This document shows positions 10,550 to 12,503 of a stretch of DNA of 12,503 nt, in pieces. The stretch is from Clavulina sp. PMI_390 (lineage: Eukaryota; Basidiomycota; Agaricomycetes; Cantharellales; Hydnaceae): the NCBI GenBank assembly GCA_015039315.1, contig WIDE01000272.1, forward strand, positions 1 through 12,503, read 5' to 3'. The first letter of the stretch is position 1. Every line of letters starts with the position of its first letter. The notes below the pieces were generated by a model. That model saw only the letters and a list, made by a program, of their open reading frames with translations. It was not told where the DNA came from and did no database searches. The position numbers were made by a program, and so were the translations under genes.

Positions 10550-10552
10550 TGA
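10550..10552 (+). other. Premature in-frame TGA in kinase gene B
   Basis: In exon 9 the frame reads LFAQVIA, TGA, RIHSASPEF. Gene A reads LIAQAAARKDLW at the same place, and both then converge on a DW.xP motif. So the frame on both sides of the TGA is real coding sequence. A single CGA-to-TGA change would explain it. Confidence 0.75.
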
Positions 10553-10749
10553 AGGATACATTCGGCATCGCCTGAATTTGTTGTACCCATCAGCGAATCT
10601 CTTTCTGTTCTCGATTGGGCCATTCCAACAAAAAGTGGGGTCGAGTTAGACTCGCCTGAGGGAGTGGAACTGGAAGATTTACAAGAGGTAAGAGTTTTCT
10701 GCCAGCTTCGTCACAGGGTGGAACTTATAACATTACTACCGGGGCCAAG

Positions 10750-11890
10750 AACCTTGATAATATACATGGGAACCTCAATCAGGAAGACCGACCGCAGCTC
10801 CTCCGCTCGCTTCAGGATCTTGTTTCGCGGACAGGGCGCTTGCCCGGCCGAATCAGCGGATTGGATATCGATGAGCGCAAATTTATGGATGCAGGAGGAG
10901 AAGCTATCATCTGGCGCGCAAAGCTCGGAAGCAACACCGTTATCGCACGCGACACGCGACCTCCGAGCAACAATAATTGGTCCTCGCCTGATGGCGAAAG
11001 AATTCTTTCAGTAAGTCTCTCTCATGGCTTGCAGGCTCATGCTTGGAGCTCTAGCTGATATATTCGTAGGCCGTCCGGCGAGAGATCATATCTCAAATTC
11101 AGATCCGACACCCAAATGTGCTTCCCATTCTTGGAGTGTCCTCTGGTCCAAGGCATCCACTATCTATCATCACCCCATTTCTACGCAATGGGAACGCGCT
11201 TGGGTTTCTGGCCACTCTACCCTTGCAGCGTCGATTTTCCGTTGTGCTTAATATTGTGAGTTAAGTATTGTAAGACCTGTCTCTTGTAAGAGGTTGAGAT
11301 GTTGCCACCAGTTTGCAGACATAGCATCTGCGTTGGATTATTTACACGTGATGAATCCGCCTGTCATACATGGTGATCTTCACGGGGTAGGCAGTTTACG
11401 TCGGTACGAATCTCTCAATTTACTGACTGATTTACCTCCCGAAGCGCAACATCCTCATCGATGATGAAGAAAAGGGCCTCTTATGCGATTTCGGTCAATC
11501 CCGAATCAAGCACGAGCAGACCCGCTCAATCACGGACATTACAGAAGGGGGGAAATTCCGGTATCTCGCGCCAGAGCTCCTAGCCAACACTACATCAGCA
11601 GGATACAAGTTTCGCACTACTCCTGCATCGGACTGCTACGCATTCGCAATGACCATGCTGGAGCTCGCGACCCTTAACAAGCCGTTCGCCGAATTTGAGA
11701 ACGAGCAGGCAGCCTTTCACGCCGCTGAGCAGGGCTATCGGCCTCAGCGCCCGCCGCAGGAGGCGTTTGGGGAACTTGGTGAGCAGCAAACTGATATGCT
11801 GTGGGCGCTATGTACGAGCATGTGGGATCACGACCCTGCCAAGCGTCCCAGCATGCATGTCGTAAACATCCGGATCGTCGAGATCATGTG
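10750..11890 (+). other. Gene B C-terminal kinase domain (downstream of the TGA)
   Basis: Exons 10-13 keep the full set of motifs: GGEAIIWRA loop, Arg at the beta-3 Lys site (VIARDT), RREIIS in helix C, HGDLHG then RNILID, LCDFGQSR, RYLAPEL and KRPSM. All splice sites match A in place and phase. This intactness downstream of a stop argues that the stop is young, or that this half is still made by some route. Confidence 0.7.
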
Positions 11891-11915
11891 CATATCACTC
11901 GGGATCCAGATATAG

Positions 11916-12464
11916 CTGCCCGATTCGTAAATATCGCCCATGACTGGTGGGAGCAAAGGATTGGGACCACTTTTATTCTTTGGGCTCAAACTGGTGGGCT
12001 GAATAATGTCTTTTCGAACTTGAGGAGCCAATTCGTAACCGGACAGTAGTACGGGAGTCGGACTATGATAGAAATGATCATTCAGAGATGCAATAAGTTG
12101 ACAAAAACCGAGGCAGCTAGCTACGAACTCGGGGCAGCAGGAAGGAGACTAGGAGCGCGGACAAGAACCTACAAGGACATGACCTGGAGAGCTCCTAAGT
12201 CATCTAGTACATCTTGGCCATTGCCAGAAGTGTCCTGACTTCTGTGCTCGCTCTCATTTGATCTCCAATGTGGAAGTGTTCTCTGTGGCGCTCATCCAAT
12301 CGACGAACACTGAGCGCGTGTGCTGCGCATATCTATCCATCTTGAACTATCGGTAGCGGCGGCAAGCGCCCAGTCCCCGACTGAGTATCTAGCTCTCAGC
12401 GAGTTGCGGCCAACATCAAACTCACATGTAGCACTCGTTTATTCATATATGTGCCCTATATCTT
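11916..12464. other. Downstream intergenic region
   Basis: About 550 bp with no supportable gene on either strand. It should hold the 3' UTR of B and perhaps the promoter of a next gene. I see no repeat of the A-B spacer and no clear polyadenylation signal. Confidence 0.5.
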
Positions 12465-12503
12465 ATGCCTAAATCTCCCTCTGAACCCGTCGCATCCCTC
12501 AAG
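12465..12503 (+). CDS. Possible start of a further gene (3' partial)
   Basis: An ATG at 12465 opens 13 codons (MPKSPSEPVASLK) that run off the window end. The composition is plausible for a disordered N-terminus, but -3 is C and 13 codons prove little. It does not resemble the N-terminus of kinase A. It may equally be chance. Confidence 0.2.
   Translation, partial: MPKSPSEPVASLK

Larger units (their letters stand above)
8430..11915 (+). pseudogene. Kinase gene B: tandem paralogue of A, interrupted by an in-frame TGA
   Basis: Exons matching A: 8430-8438 (weak), 8539-8625, 8686-8928, 8989-9189, 9277-9351, 9410-9588, 9639-10029, 10085-10338, 10390-10687, 10750-11010, 11070-11255, 11312-11386 and 11445-11915 (TAG), about 909 codons. 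Exons 5, 9, 10, 11 and 12 have exactly the lengths seen in A (75, 298, 261, 186 and 75). It encodes a pseudokinase (HGG, DLG), a linker, and a kinase with GGEAIIWRA, IHGDLHG, LCDFGQSR and YLAPEL. A TGA at 10550-10552 stops the frame at codon 534, where A has Arg (AGG). No other frameshift or stop is seen, so decay is recent, the base call is wrong, or a 533-residue pseudokinase-only product is made. The 5' end is uncertain: ATG 8430 has A at -3 and leads to a GTACGT donor, but little A exon 1 sequence matches. Confidence 0.7.

Noticed and set aside
10541..10593. Intron that would remove the TGA of gene B
   Set aside because: The GTTATT donor is weak and joining to CGAATC at 10594 shifts the frame into a stop. 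The aligned stretch in A is coding.

Overview
The window looks like nuclear DNA of a filamentous basidiomycete, probably an Agaricomycete. Coding sequence is cut by many short introns (48-100 bp, one of 188 bp) with GT..AG borders and CTNA-type branch sites. The predicted proteins also fit: a serine-rich protein with an MDR dehydrogenase domain, and TKL-like kinases of a kind that is expanded in these fungi. All genes I can support lie on the + strand. There is no sign of prokaryotic operons, RNA genes, CRISPR or transposons.

Layout. (1) Positions 1-3700 hold the 3' part of a large gene whose start lies outside the window. It has three exons here and encodes a long disordered Ser/acid-rich region followed by a zinc-less medium-chain dehydrogenase/reductase domain. 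(2) Positions 3701-4526 are intergenic. (3) Positions 4527-8026 are kinase gene A, reconstructed as 13 exons and 930 residues. (4) Positions 8027-8429 are intergenic. (5) Positions about 8430-11915 are kinase gene B, a head-to-tail paralogue of A with the same 13-exon plan, interrupted by an in-frame TGA at 10550. (6) Positions 11916-12503 are mostly empty, with a possible start of another gene at 12465.

The main result is the A/B pair. Each gene encodes two kinase-like domains in one chain. The N-terminal one has lost the catalytic Asp (HGS in A, HGG in B where HGD is expected) but keeps a DLG. The C-terminal one has HGD, DFG and APE but carries Arg in place of the usual beta-3 Lys. Four consecutive introns sit at matching positions and in the same phase in both halves, so the two domains probably arose by an internal duplication that included introns. 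Later the whole gene was duplicated in tandem. This is a pseudokinase-kinase layout like that of JAKs, evolved independently. Copy A reads as intact. Copy B would give only the pseudokinase half and part of the linker (533 residues), or is a young pseudogene. The function of the pair and its targets cannot be read from the sequence.
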